Assembly: GCF_002139935.1 (NCBI RefSeq)
Contig: NZ_CP015578.1
Span: 248,001 to 312,000 of the forward strand
Origin: Campylobacter lanienae NCTC 13004
GTDB taxonomy: Bacteria > Campylobacterota > Campylobacteria > Campylobacterales > Campylobacteraceae
DNA: 64,000 nt
Direction: 5' to 3'
Shown in pieces: positions 8,918 through 18,026 of the stretch. A model generated the notes under the pieces. That model had not been told where the DNA came from. It ran no database searches and saw only the letters and a program-made list of their open reading frames with translations. Position 1 is the first letter of the stretch, and every line of letters starts with the position of its first letter. The position numbers and the translations under genes were made by a program.

Positions 8918-11900
8918 ATGAAATCTTTATCAATAAATATAGATATGGGCGCTATAAATAATGGTATATTTATAGCCACTTGTCAAGATGATAAAATAAT
9001 AGATAAAAATGCTTTTGATATAAAATTTGATAAAGGCAAATTAAACTTTTCAAAAATCGACAGAACTCTTAGAAGGCACACTAGACGCTCATTTGATAGA
9101 GATAGATTTGTTTTAAGACTTTTAGGTGAGATTTTGCCGTTAGAAAATTTAAGTAATAACCAAAAAGAAAAGCTATTTGGGCTTTTTAAAAATCGTGGAT
9201 TTAACTATCTAAATGTAAATTTTAACGCAGAGATTGATAGTGATAGCTTAGAGATTTTAAATGCCTTGGATGGATATTATTTTAAAGATTGTAGAGTTTT
9301 GAGTGATTTTGAAAATAGTATAAGCAAGATTTTTAACGAGCTTGAAAATGATGAAATTTTAGTTTTTTTAGATGATCAAGCGCAAATTCTAAATCAAGCA
9401 AAAGAGCAAAAAAATAAAATCTTAAATAAAAATATTAACGCAATTTTGGAGTTTTTAGAAAGTATAAAAAATGAAAGTTTTAAAAACAACAAACACAGAA
9501 AAAGCTATCTAAAAGATATTAAAAACGAGATAGAAAATTCATTTAAAGATATAATTTTAAAACTAAAAATATTTAAAAATTCTCAAGAATTCTACTATTT
9601 TATAGGCAATATAGCCAATTTTCAAACTAGAATTTTAAGGCGATATTTTAATGCTAAATTTGATTTAGTCTTTGATGATGCTAAGCTAAAAAAGAATATA
9701 TTAAGAAATATAAATTATTTAGATTTTATAAGCACTGATGAAAAGGCTAATAAAAGCAGGATTTTAGAAAATTTAAATGCTTTTTCGACTTTGGAATTTT
9801 TAAAAAATACAGAGCCTATAATAACTATCCACCTTATGAAAACGCCAAAAACAAAAAACCTCAATCTTGCCAAGCCCTTGTAATAAATGATGAAAAAATC
9901 ACCCCAAGTTTAAATGATATAGCGCGCAAAATTTTATCAAATAGCAATTTTGAACGCTTAAAAACCGATGAAAATGGCGTTTTAGCAGATAATATCAAAG
10001 ATAATGAAATAGCTAAATATTTACAGAGAATTTTAGATATTTCAAAGGGAATTTTAGATGATAAAGAGCTTTATCCAAGGCTTTTAGAAAAAGATGAAAA
10101 TGCTAAAATTTTTGCCCAAGAGATTAGACTAAATAGCACAGAGCTAAAAGAGTTTAAAGATTTTGCTAAAAAATATTATGATGAAGTAAATTTAGCTAAA
10201 AAGGGTACAATAAAGAACGAGCTTTTAAAGCCTTGTTGCTTACACACTCCGCACAAAAATAAGAATAAAAACGCTCTAATTTCGGCTCTATTTCTAAAAT
10301 CAATCACGCAAAAAGAGATAGAAAATTTAGAAGATTTTTTCGCTAATAATAAAATAAGTGGCAATCAAACTTTCAAAGGATTTTTTGAGCGACTAAGCGA
10401 ATTAAAAAAGAGATATCAAAATAGATTTTTCCATATTTTAGAGCATGAACCAAGCAAAGAGCTTGAATGGATTTTGAAAAATTATAAAAAAGTTATGGAA
10501 AAAATAGTAGAACATAACTCTAATTTCAGCTTTAAAGCGCCTTTTGATACTAGCACGATAAGCACAAATTTCAACTACCTAACTCAGCTTGGCGACATAA
10601 TATTTGATGAAAAAAGCCGTGGTTTTGCTAAAACTTGTAAATTTCACACACTTGAAAATCTCATACGATCAAGTGCTAAATCAGCCATCGCATCACGCTT
10701 AGCTTCAAATTCAGCAAGGCTAATAAATGGCAAAATAGAGATGTATTTAGATCGCTTAGCTCATGAAATTATCAAAAAAATTGATTTTACAGATATTTAT
10801 AATATACAAATAAATGTAGAGATGAATAAATTTAACTTTGAGTCAAACCTAAGCAAATTAGGACTTGCCAAAGAGAGACAAAAGGATGAAGAGAGCTTTA
10901 TTTGCCCATATTCTGGTGCTAAAATCAGCCAAATAAATTGCGAATATGACCATATTTTGCCACGCTCAAAAGGGCTATATAACTCACTAACAAATCTAAT
11001 CCCAACAAGCTCTACTAGCAATCAAATAAAAAGCAACACAAAATATCTATTAAGCAATTTAGATGAAAATTATCTAAAATATATTTTTGCTAAAACACAA
11101 ACCACTGATTTAAATTCATTTAAAACTTTTATCGATGAAAATATCAGCAAAATTGATGAAAATGACTTTACAAATTTTAGAAATCTTAGCTTTTTTGAGC
11201 AAATCGCATTTAGACATGCGCTCTTTTTAGATACAGATGATAATAGCTTTAAAAAAGCGCTAAGACTTTTAAAGCTAGATACCATAAAAACGCACTCAAA
11301 CGGCACTCAAAAACGATTTATAAATATATTAATTGAAAAAATTTCAAAGCTTACAAAGAGTGAAATCGATATAAATTTCATAGATTCAAAGCTAGTAAGC
11401 TCTACTAGAAAAGATCTAGCACAAAATGATACAAGCATAGCAAAACAAGAGTTCCAAGATAGCCATAGCCACTGCGTGGATGCTAGCATTGTTTTTTATC
11501 TAGCAAATAGCAAAATAATTAAAGGCCAAATAGAGCCAGATTATGATTATTTTAAAGATATTTATCCAAAAAATAGCGATATAATTTTGCCGCAAAGTAA
11601 GCAATATTTAGAGCTTAATCAAAAAAGCCAAAAAAGCAAAAAGCTCTTTGATGATAGTGTTTATTCTTTGGTTTATGAGGGTAAATTTGATGAAAAACAA
11701 AAGAAAATTCTAACTCAATATGAGCTTTTAAAAGAAAATGGCTTTGTAGATACTCACAAGGTTTTTGAGCTGATTTTTAAATCTTTTAAAGATAAAGATA
11801 CAAGCGTTCTAAAAGATATAAAATTCCTAGACAATTACTTAAAAAGCTATATCCGCAAGGATATCTTTTCTATATTTTTTAACGAAAAAGGTGAGTTAAA

Positions 11901-12663
11901 AGAGGCAAAAGAGCTTAAATCCGCCACCAAAAATATAGATAAATTTTACACCATTTTATCTCAAAACCAAGATAAAATCTATACAATCAAGCTAGATGAA
12001 AAAGCCAAAGAGAAGAAAACTCTACAAAGAAATAAAGTAATAGAGCTTTACAAAGAGATATTTTATACTAAAAACGCCAAGCCAAGGGCAAGGGACAAAA
12101 ATAGAGTTACTTTCTCACTGCCTGTTTATGCCAAAGATACTAAATACGCTATTAAGCGAAATTCTGGTTTTGCTGGACTAAAAAATAAAGATATAGCTAC
12201 AAAAACTTATATCGATATTGATAGTAGAGAAATTTTAAAGATTCCATATTACAGCACAAATGTTTTGCCAATTAGAATTAGTGATATTTTGGTAATTTTA
12301 AGCCTACAAAGCAAAAATGCCAAGCAAATTTATAAAGTAAAAATCGCAGACAATCTCCCTAAACAAATAATCTCGCTAGATTTTATCCTTAGCCAAGCAA
12401 ACAGACACGAAGTGCTAGTAAGCTTTGATAAAAGTAAGCTAGAAATTCAAAATATCAATGACGATAATGATGAAAATGCCTTTATCCAAAAATATTTATG
12501 CGATGATTTTAAGGAGTTTTTAGGCAAACCAAGAGATAATAAGATCGAAATTATCAAAAATAACGATGATATTTTAGCTATAAAATACTGCGTAGAGAGC
12601 ACTTCAAAGGCAAATAAAGAGATTATAGTAAAAGCTCTAAGCGATGAAGCACCTAGTGCTTAA
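8918..12663 (+). pseudogene. cas9: Type II-B-like Cas9, broken by one frameshift
   Basis: Cas9 is the crRNA/tracrRNA-guided DNA nuclease. Residues 6-20 (INIDMGAINNGIF) form RuvC-I with catalytic Asp9; LRRHTRRSFDRDRFVLRLL (51-69) is the bridge helix. After the frameshift, VEMNKFNFE gives RuvC-II Glu (about 635 in the joined protein), CEYDHILPRS the HNH His (about 679), FRHALFL and NGTQKRFI follow, and SHSHCVDAS is RuvC-III (His852, Asp855). These motifs and their order match Francisella Cas9 as I recall it (DHIIPRS, FRHALFL, NGTQRYF). Reading stops at 9883; the continuation lies one frame back and is open from about 9829 to 12663. Homology (TIPPY followed by KPQSC in Cas9) points to loss of one C near 9828. 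Joined length about 1248 residues, short for II-B. Start ATG has SD ggggag; cas1 overlaps by 20 nt. Confidence 0.85.
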
Positions 12664-13597
12664 TAGCTTTGGGCTATTCTTAGGGCTAAAATCTCAGCGT
12701 TTAGTAGTTTATAAAAATAGAGAAATCATCAAAGAAATAGCCCTAAAATCGCTCAAAACTATTTCTATAAACTCAAATGGAATTAATATTTCAAGTGATT
12801 TAGTCTTTGCTTGTTCTATCCGTGGTATAAAGATATTTTATGCTAATTTTACTAATTTTTCAGCCACTCATACACTTTATGAGCATAAAGGTGTAAATGT
12901 ATTAAAAGAGCAGTTTGCTAGTGCGACAAATGGCAAAGATATAATCTTAGCAAAAGAGCTTATCATAGGAAAAATTAAAAATCAACGCTCTACTATTTTA
13001 TATTTTTCTAGGAATTTTACCGCCAAGCAAAAAGAAAATATCTTAGCAAGCTTTCAAAAAGCCCTACAAATACTAAAAAATAAAAATCTTAATAAAGACG
13101 AGATTTTTGGTATAGAAGGCAGCGTGGCAAATGCGTATTTTGAGTATTTAAAGCAAAATGGATTATTTGCTGATAGTTTTGAGATAAGAACCAAAAGAAA
13201 TAGCACAGAAATAACCAACCAAGCACTAAATTACGGCTATGCTATATTGCTAAATTTTGTCTATAAAAGCATAATCAATGCCGGGCTTAACCCATATTTT
13301 GGAGTGCTTCACTCTATGCGCAGCTCAAAACCATCTTTAGCACTTGATATTATGGAAGAATATCGCAGTTTTGTAGTAGATAGAAATATTATCAAACTTC
13401 GCTCATCTCTAAAAAATAGCTTAGAACAAGACGATAAGAGATTAATTGCTTCAAATATTCTTAACACAATGAGAAAAAAGCTTATCTATAATCATAGAAA
13501 ACTTACATTAGAAAGCATTATCCAAAGGCAAATTTATAAAATTTCAGCTTTCTTTTGTGATAATAAAAAATATAAATCATATATTTTTAGGTGGTAA
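12644..13597 (+). CDS. cas1: Cas1 spacer-integration endonuclease
   Basis: A 317-residue Cas1, the integrase that inserts new spacers with Cas2. The metal ligands are visible: Glu in GIEGSVANAYFEYL, His in YFGVLHSMRSS and Glu in DIMEEYRSFVVDR. The frame is intact, so adaptation could still work even though cas9 is broken. It overlaps the end of cas9 by 20 nt and is directly followed by cas2, giving the order cas9-cas1-cas2-cas4 seen in type II-B loci. Confidence 0.93.
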   Translation: MKHLVLNSFGLFLGLKSQRLVVYKNREIIKEIALKSLKTISINSNGINISSDLVFACSIRGIKIFYANFTNFSATHTLYEHKGVNVLKEQFASATNGKDIILAKELIIGKIKNQRSTILYFSRNFTAKQKENILASFQKALQILKNKNLNKDEIFGIEGSVANAYFEYLKQNGLFADSFEIRTKRNSTEITNQALNYGYAILLNFVYKSIINAGLNPYFGVLHSMRSSKPSLALDIMEEYRSFVVDRNIIKLRSSLKNSLEQDDKRLIASNILNTMRKKLIYNHRKLTLESIIQRQIYKISAFFCDNKKYKSYIFRW

Positions 13598-13598
13598 A

Positions 13599-13868
13599 AT
13601 GGATTATTTGATAGCTTATGATATAGAAGATAATAAAAATCGCTCAAAAGTTTTTGAAATGTTAAAAGATTTTGGGCTAAGAGCTGTTCAAAAGTCAGTG
13701 TTTTTCGGTGAGCTTAGCAATGCTGAAAAAATTGAAATAAAAATATTTTTATCAAGATATTGTGATAAAAATGATAAAGTTATCATAACTAAATTTGATT
13801 TAAAATTTGAAGATTTAATCGGCTATGAAAAAAGCGATTTTGAAAAACTCGAATTCCATATTATTTAA
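13599..13868 (+). CDS. cas2: Cas2 spacer-integration subunit
   Basis: An 89-residue Cas2. MDYLIAYDIEDNKNRSKVF is the ferredoxin-like first strand with the conserved Asp (YDI); the rest (AVQKSVFFGELS) is typical. I start it at the ATG at 13599, which has SD aggtgg six bases upstream and abuts the cas1 stop; a longer frame from 13557 would overlap cas1 and add 14 residues of no Cas2 character. Cas2 bridges two Cas1 dimers during spacer capture. Confidence 0.92.
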   Translation: MDYLIAYDIEDNKNRSKVFEMLKDFGLRAVQKSVFFGELSNAEKIEIKIFLSRYCDKNDKVIITKFDLKFEDLIGYEKSDFEKLEFHII

Positions 13869-13877
13869 GTATATAAA

Positions 13878-14444
13878 ATGATTTTAGTAAGCCATATTAG
13901 ACAATTTATATTCTGCCCAAGAATATTTTATTTTTATAATTTTTGTCATTTTTCGCCCAAATATCCAGAGTATGTAAAACATGGTAGCGAGTTTCACGCT
14001 TATCAAGATGAGTTATTTAAAAGCAGAAAATTCCTTAAATTCAGACTTAATTTTAAAAAAGCTCATAAAAATTTATATTTAGAAAATGAAAAATTTGGCG
14101 GAGTTTTGGATTTGGTCTTTGAATGTGATGATGAGATAATAGTAGTAGAGTTTAAAAACCAATCAAAGCCAATTTTAAGCAAGGGTGCAAAAATGCAGCT
14201 TATAGCATATTCTAAACTTGCTAGCAAACATTTTAAAAAGCCTTTTCATAGGGTGATTTTATGCTACTCAAATAATCTAAAATTTAAAATCTTTGAAATT
14301 TATAAAGAGGATTTAGCTTATTTTGATAAAACACTAACGCAAATTCAAGATCTATTAGAAAAAGGATATTTCCCCCAAAGCTCAGCTAGCATTACAGCTT
14401 GTGCGCAATGTGAGTTTAAAAATTATTGTGATGATAGAGAATAA
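13878..14444 (+). CDS. cas4: Cas4 4Fe-4S exonuclease
   Basis: A 188-residue Cas4 of the RecB-nuclease group. One cluster cysteine is near the N-terminus (RQFIFCPRIFYFYN, Cys12) and three are at the C-terminus (CAQCEFKNYC). GGVLDLVFECDDEIIVVEFKN carries the PD-(D/E)xK nuclease residues and MQLIAYSKLA the QxxxY motif. Cas4 trims prespacers and selects PAM ends. Among type II systems a cas4 in the operon defines subtype II-B. It sits 9 nt after cas2; its 3' end meets the end of the oppositely directed tracrRNA. Confidence 0.93.
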   Translation: MILVSHIRQFIFCPRIFYFYNFCHFSPKYPEYVKHGSEFHAYQDELFKSRKFLKFRLNFKKAHKNLYLENEKFGGVLDLVFECDDEIIVVEFKNQSKPILSKGAKMQLIAYSKLASKHFKKPFHRVILCYSNNLKFKIFEIYKEDLAYFDKTLTQIQDLLEKGYFPQSSASITACAQCEFKNYCDDRE

Positions 14445-14532
14445 CCGGGGGTGCCAAAGGCAGTTGCCCCGATATGAAAACACCTTGTGGTGATTTCAAA
14501 CGCTATAAGCTAGATTATGGTATAATTTGCGC
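14445..14532 (-). ncRNA. tracrRNA
   Basis: On the minus strand a sequence beginning GCAAATTATACCATAATCT and ending GTTTGAAAT is the CRISPR repeat with a few changes and a 3-4 base bulge, i.e. an anti-repeat able to pair with nearly the whole crRNA repeat. It is followed by two stem-loops: CACC-acaa-GGTG (14481-14492) and a GC-rich GGGG..TGCC-aaa-GGCA..CCCC (14447-14470). A TATAAT on the minus strand (14537-14542) lies 5-7 bases before the expected 5' end. Position between cas4 and the array is that of tracrRNA in Francisella II-B loci. The 3' end is estimated. Confidence 0.82.
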
Positions 14533-14536
14533 TTGA

Positions 14537-14542
14537 ATTATA
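14537..14542 (-). promoter_or_regulatory. -10 box for tracrRNA
   Basis: Minus-strand TATAAT in gttataattc, placed correctly for a start at about 14530, the first base of the anti-repeat. No good -35 is visible, which is usual for Campylobacter sigma-70 promoters. Confidence 0.6.
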
Positions 14543-14563
14543 ACATATTTTTCCACAAATTCG

Positions 14564-14644
14564 CCACTTTTTGCGATTTTTTTCTAAGTGGAAAAAATTT
14601 TACAATTAACTAAGCACAAAATCCCTAAAACAGGGCATTTTGTG
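14564..14644. other. Two inverted repeats between tracrRNA and array
   Basis: CCACTT (14564-14569) pairs with AAGTGG (14586-14591), and CACAAAAT-CCCT-aaaac-AGGG-c-ATTTTGTG (14615-14644) forms a 12-bp stem with one bulge, ending four bases before the first repeat. On the minus strand, the direction of array transcription, this second hairpin lies just past the last crRNA, so it could end array transcripts or mark the integration end of the array. The T-run is weak. Confidence 0.5.
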
Positions 14645-14648
14645 TGGA

Positions 14649-16001
14649 GTTGCAAATTATACCACAATCCAACTTGGTTTGAAACAATAATTTGTCTAGG
14701 CTAAAATTAGCTACTATATCTGGTTGCAAATTATACCACAATCCAACTTGGTTTGAAACTTTTCTACATTTTCATTATAAGCTTGCTCTAATTCGTTGCA
14801 AATTATACCACAATCCAACTTGGTTTGAAACATAGTGATGATTTTCCAAAATCGCTTAAAATACCGTTGCAAATTATACCACAATCCAACTTGGTTTGAA
14901 ACTCCCAATATTTGCCTTTTAAAACATCCTTAACTACATGTTGCAAATTATACCACAATCCAACTTGGTTTGAAACCTCAAAGTGGAGCCTATAAAAATA
15001 CAATTAGAAACGTTGCAAATTATACCACAATCCAACTTGGTTTGAAACACAAATGCGTTTATTTTCTCTCTAGGGCTTGATTTTTGTTGCAAATTATACC
15101 ACAATCCAACTTGGTTTGAAACTCATTTATGTTAAATGGATATTCCGTGAGCCACATTAAGTTGCAAATTATACCACAATCCAACTTGGTTTGAAACTAA
15201 AAGCAACATTAGCTCTAAGAAAACCAGTATCAGTTGCAAATTATACCACAATCCAACTTGGTTTGAAACTTAAATATCACTATGCGAGTATATGTAGAAG
15301 CTAATGTTGCAAATTATACCACAATCCAACTTGGTTTGAAACGGATATAAGCTCCAAAATACTCTAGGCACGGACGCCCGTTGCAAATTATACCACAATC
15401 CAACTTGGTTTGAAACTATAGATAATTATTGCCCCCATTCCCAAAACTCCAGTTGCAAATTATACCACAATCCAACTTGGTTTGAAACAGCATCGTCACT
15501 CTCTCGCCTTTCAGCAAAATTTGGCGTTGCAAATTATACCACAATCCAACTTGGTTTGAAACTATATGGGGAGTAAAAATCAAATAGCTAAAGAGCTGTT
15601 GCAAATTATACCACAATCCAACTTGGTTTGAAACCTCAATTGATGGGGTAAGTGTGAGTTATCAAAATAGTTGCAAATTATACCACAATCCAACTTGGTT
15701 TGAAACATTAAAGTCCGTCAAGAAAAAATGTCAAAAAAGTTAAGTTGCAAATTATACCACAATCCAACTTGGTTTGAAACTGCTAATTTGTCCCGCACTG
15801 CCTAAAGCTTGAGATGTTGCAAATTATACCACAATCCAACTTGGTTTGAAACTAATTTCTTTAATTACTTCACGTCTGTCTAGCGTTTCAGTTGCAAATT
15901 ATACCACAATCCAACTTGGTTTGAAATATATTAAGCTTCATACCAGTAAGACAGGGGGATATATGTTGCAAATTATACCACAATCCAACTTGGTTTGAAA
16001 C
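14649..16001 (-). CRISPR. CRISPR array, 19 repeats of 37 nt and 18 spacers
   Basis: The repeat, read on the minus strand, starts GTTTCAAACCAAGTTGGATT and ends TGTGGTATAATTTGCAAC. Eighteen copies are identical; the copy at 15891-15927 differs at its last plus-strand base (C to T). Spacers are 34-38 nt and all differ. The minus-strand direction is set by the anti-repeat of the tracrRNA and by the GTTTCA start. Each repeat holds TGGTATAAT, an extended -10, seven bases before the spacer, so each spacer may have its own promoter. Short minus-strand ORFs inside the array are only repeat translations (VSNQVGLWYNLQ). Confidence 0.98.
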
Positions 16002-16104
16002 GAGTATCTAAGTGCGGTGGTAATCCCTTTTGTAACGACCATCTTTTAATTTAAACATACCTTATTGCCTTTGCTTATATTATAAGACCCTCTTATAATT
16101 TTGC

Positions 16105-16458
16105 TTAATTTCTCTCCTTTCTTAATAAGTTTTCTATGAACTCTCTTCCTTTTGGTGTTATAAATAACTTTCTAGCTAAGTTTCTAGTATCTCTATCATC
16201 ATAGGCTTTACTTATAAAACCATTATCATAGAGATATCTAGCGTGAATGCTAGTATTAGCCGTAGTCCAGCCTAGTAACTCAGCATAGAAAGCCTGTGTT
16301 TCTCCTTCGTGTTTTGCTATTGTAAATAACAATATAAAAAGCTTTATAGAGTAGCTCTTTACAGCATTACCATTACCATTAGTAGGTGGTTTAAAATTAT
16401 CTAATCTATTTAAAAGCGTTAGAGCTTCACTGACCCTATCTAGATATGTGTTTTGCAT
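16105..16458 (-). CDS. Winged-helix (MarR-like) DNA-binding protein
   Basis: A 117-residue protein with a winged-HTH pattern: FILLFTIAKHEGETQAFYAELLGWTTANTSIHARYLYDNGFISKAYDD is helix-turn-helix followed by a wing, as in MarR or phage/plasmid replication regulators. It is probably a local repressor of its own operon. It lies 12 nt downstream of the 323-residue membrane-protein gene on the same strand, and 103 bp from the last array repeat. Codon use resembles the integrase gene at 28.6-29.6 kb more than the core genes. Exact role unknown. Confidence 0.6.
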   Translation of the reverse strand: MQNTYLDRVSEALTLLNRLDNFKPPTNGNGNAVKSYSIKLFILLFTIAKHEGETQAFYAELLGWTTANTSIHARYLYDNGFISKAYDDRDTRNLARKLFITPKGREFIENLLRKERN

Positions 16459-16469
16459 TCTGTTCTCCT

Positions 16470-17441
16470 TTATATTAACTCTGCTTTAATTGCTTTATCT
16501 AATGCTTTATCATCTTCTAATGCTCTATAAACATCAGGATTAAACCTTTCATCAACTAATTCTACTATCTCCCAATCTTCTACCGTTTTCTCTAGCCTAT
16601 AATTATTATCACCAGTTTTAGGGTGGATTGTTATATGTAGCTCTCTAAAAGCCTGTGGTTTTTTCACAATCCCCAACTCCCCCTTATGTCTCTCATAAAG
16701 AGTATATAAACTTATTGATGCGTTATTATACACAGTCTTAGAGCTAAAGAGTTTATTAAAAGACCTACCGTCCATCTCAAAATTATTCGTAAAGCCCCCC
16801 ATACCTTGTATATATTTTTCATATTTCTTTAGCTTTGCTATCTCTATAACTACCTTTCTATCTTTCGTAGTTACTTCTATAGTTCTAACTCTATCAACAA
16901 GTTTAAAAGATATCTTAGCATTTAGCCAATTATTGCAACGCCTACTTAAATGTATTTTCTCATAGGTTATAGGATACCTATACATAGTATGCCCCTTTAG
17001 TATCCTACAATCAGCTTCAGCCTTTTCCTTAAGCTCCTTTGGTATTAAGCTCAAACCCATTAATTGTAACTGAGCTATATAGGTAACATCACTATCACTA
17101 TCATATCTAAAGCCATTATTCCTAGCCGTTAGCCATAATGAACGCCCTGAGTTATGCCCTGATATTGCCCCAGTAGCCCCTATACAGAATATAAACCCAA
17201 TTACAATAACCGCTATAAACCAAGGGTTATACCCATAGGCTATACAAGCAAGTAAGGCTATGCCCCACACAGCCCATATCCTTAACAGCAATTCATTAGC
17301 TTTTGCTATTTCTACTTCAGATTTCTTTGGTAGTTCGCCTGTTCTAAGTAATTCTATATCGTGCTTAAAATGTTCCCTAACCCATATAGGGTCAGCGTGG
17401 TGGGCTTCTATTATTCCACCTTGAGCTTTTATAATTGCCAT
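16470..17441 (-). CDS. Membrane-anchored protein of unknown function next to the CRISPR array
   Basis: A 323-residue protein. An N-terminal cytoplasmic helix region (residues 1-45) is followed by two close hydrophobic helices (about 53-70, LRIWAVWGIALLACIAYGY, and 73-94, FIAVIVIGFIFCIGATGAI) and a large soluble C-terminal domain rich in charged residues with no motif I recognise. It sits in a minus-strand series between the array and an isolated repeat. Start ATG follows gataagcaag, a weak SD. It may be plasmid or phage cargo. I do not assign a function. Confidence 0.6.
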   Translation of the reverse strand: MAIIKAQGGIIEAHHADPIWVREHFKHDIELLRTGELPKKSEVEIAKANELLLRIWAVWGIALLACIAYGYNPWFIAVIVIGFIFCIGATGAISGHNSGRSLWLTARNNGFRYDSDSDVTYIAQLQLMGLSLIPKELKEKAEADCRILKGHTMYRYPITYEKIHLSRRCNNWLNAKISFKLVDRVRTIEVTTKDRKVVIEIAKLKKYEKYIQGMGGFTNNFEMDGRSFNKLFSSKTVYNNASISLYTLYERHKGELGIVKKPQAFRELHITIHPKTGDNNYRLEKTVEDWEIVELVDERFNPDVYRALEDDKALDKAIKAELI

Positions 17442-17467
17442 CTTGCTTATCCTTAGGTTACTTTCGG

Positions 17468-17598
17468 TTATGCTTTTTTATTACATTTAGAGCATAAGCA
17501 TAGCTCTATATTGCCTTGTTTTTCTAATACTTCCTTAACTTCTGCTTCACTAATGGGATATAGTTTTGCTCCGCACTCTTTACAAATGCGTTTATAAT
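17468..17598 (-). pseudogene. Zinc-ribbon ORF truncated at a CRISPR repeat
   Basis: The minus strand reads HYKRICKECGAKLYPISEAE and on to LCLCSKCNKKA-stop. The CxxC and CxC-x2-C clusters make a small zinc ribbon. There is no ATG; the open frame continues upstream only through the isolated CRISPR repeat (reading VSSQVGLWYNLQ), where a TTG would be the only start. So either the 5' end was lost when this segment was placed beside the repeat, or translation begins at a poor start. It ends 27 nt before the membrane-protein gene and looks like the first gene of that operon. Confidence 0.5.
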
Positions 17599-17635
17599 GT
17601 TGTAAATTATACCACAATCCAACTTGGCTTGAAAC
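17599..17635 (-). repeat. Isolated degenerate CRISPR repeat
   Basis: A 37-base copy of the array repeat with two changes (plus-strand base 5 C to T, base 30 T to C), 1.6 kb from the end of the array. The TGGTATAAT extended -10 is kept on the minus strand and points at the zinc-ribbon/membrane/HTH genes. Degenerate terminal repeats mark the distal end of arrays, so this is probably the original far end, separated from the array by inserted DNA. Confidence 0.9.
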
Positions 17636-18001
17636 ACAAATACAAAAATTTTACAAACACTCAAGACTTTATAAATGCTTTTAGAATTGTGCTTACAAAA
17701 AAGGGGAGCAAATAGAGCTATTTTATGATGAAATTGCCCCAGAATTAGGTATAGCGGCTAATTTTGATGATATAGATTTAGTAAATGCTTCGTTATATAA
17801 AATTTATCAAAGTGATGAGCTCGAGCTGATAAGTTTAAGAGAGAGATGATTTTAATGCGTATCTCTACACAATATTATAAATATTTTGAGCGTGATAATG
17901 TAGAGAAGTTTTTAAACAATTTTTAGGAGAGTAAAAATATCAAAAATTAAAAAAATTTTTAGATTTATAAATAATTATTTACCAAAAATTTATTAAAATA
18001 G
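17636..18001. other. Gene-free stretch with coding remnants
   Basis: No intact gene. On the plus strand a fragment reads KKGEQIELFYDEIAPELGIA and on to LREYR-like end (stop at 17850), with no start codon and a stop just upstream; a second short frame (MRISTQYYKYF, 17854-17925) follows. Both look like 3' ends of lost genes. The rest is AT-rich spacer leading into the next small genes. Confidence 0.45.
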
Positions 18002-18026
18002 TTGAACTTTAAACAAAGGAAGAAAA

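Noticed and set aside
9799-9805. T-TTA-AAA as proven programmed frameshifting in cas9
   Set aside because: The residues between it and the join match Cas9 homology in the original frame (EPIITI before PPY), so a base loss near 9828 fits better. Kept only as an alternative.
14714-15616. Short minus-strand ORFs across the CRISPR array
   Set aside because: They translate the repeat (VSNQVGLWYNLQ, FQTKLDCGIICN) with spacers between; no start signals or conservation expected.
17599-17720. Isolated repeat as a second tracrRNA
   Set aside because: It lacks the GC-rich stem-loop tail and terminator seen after the true anti-repeat at 14445-14532; better explained as the degenerate distal repeat.
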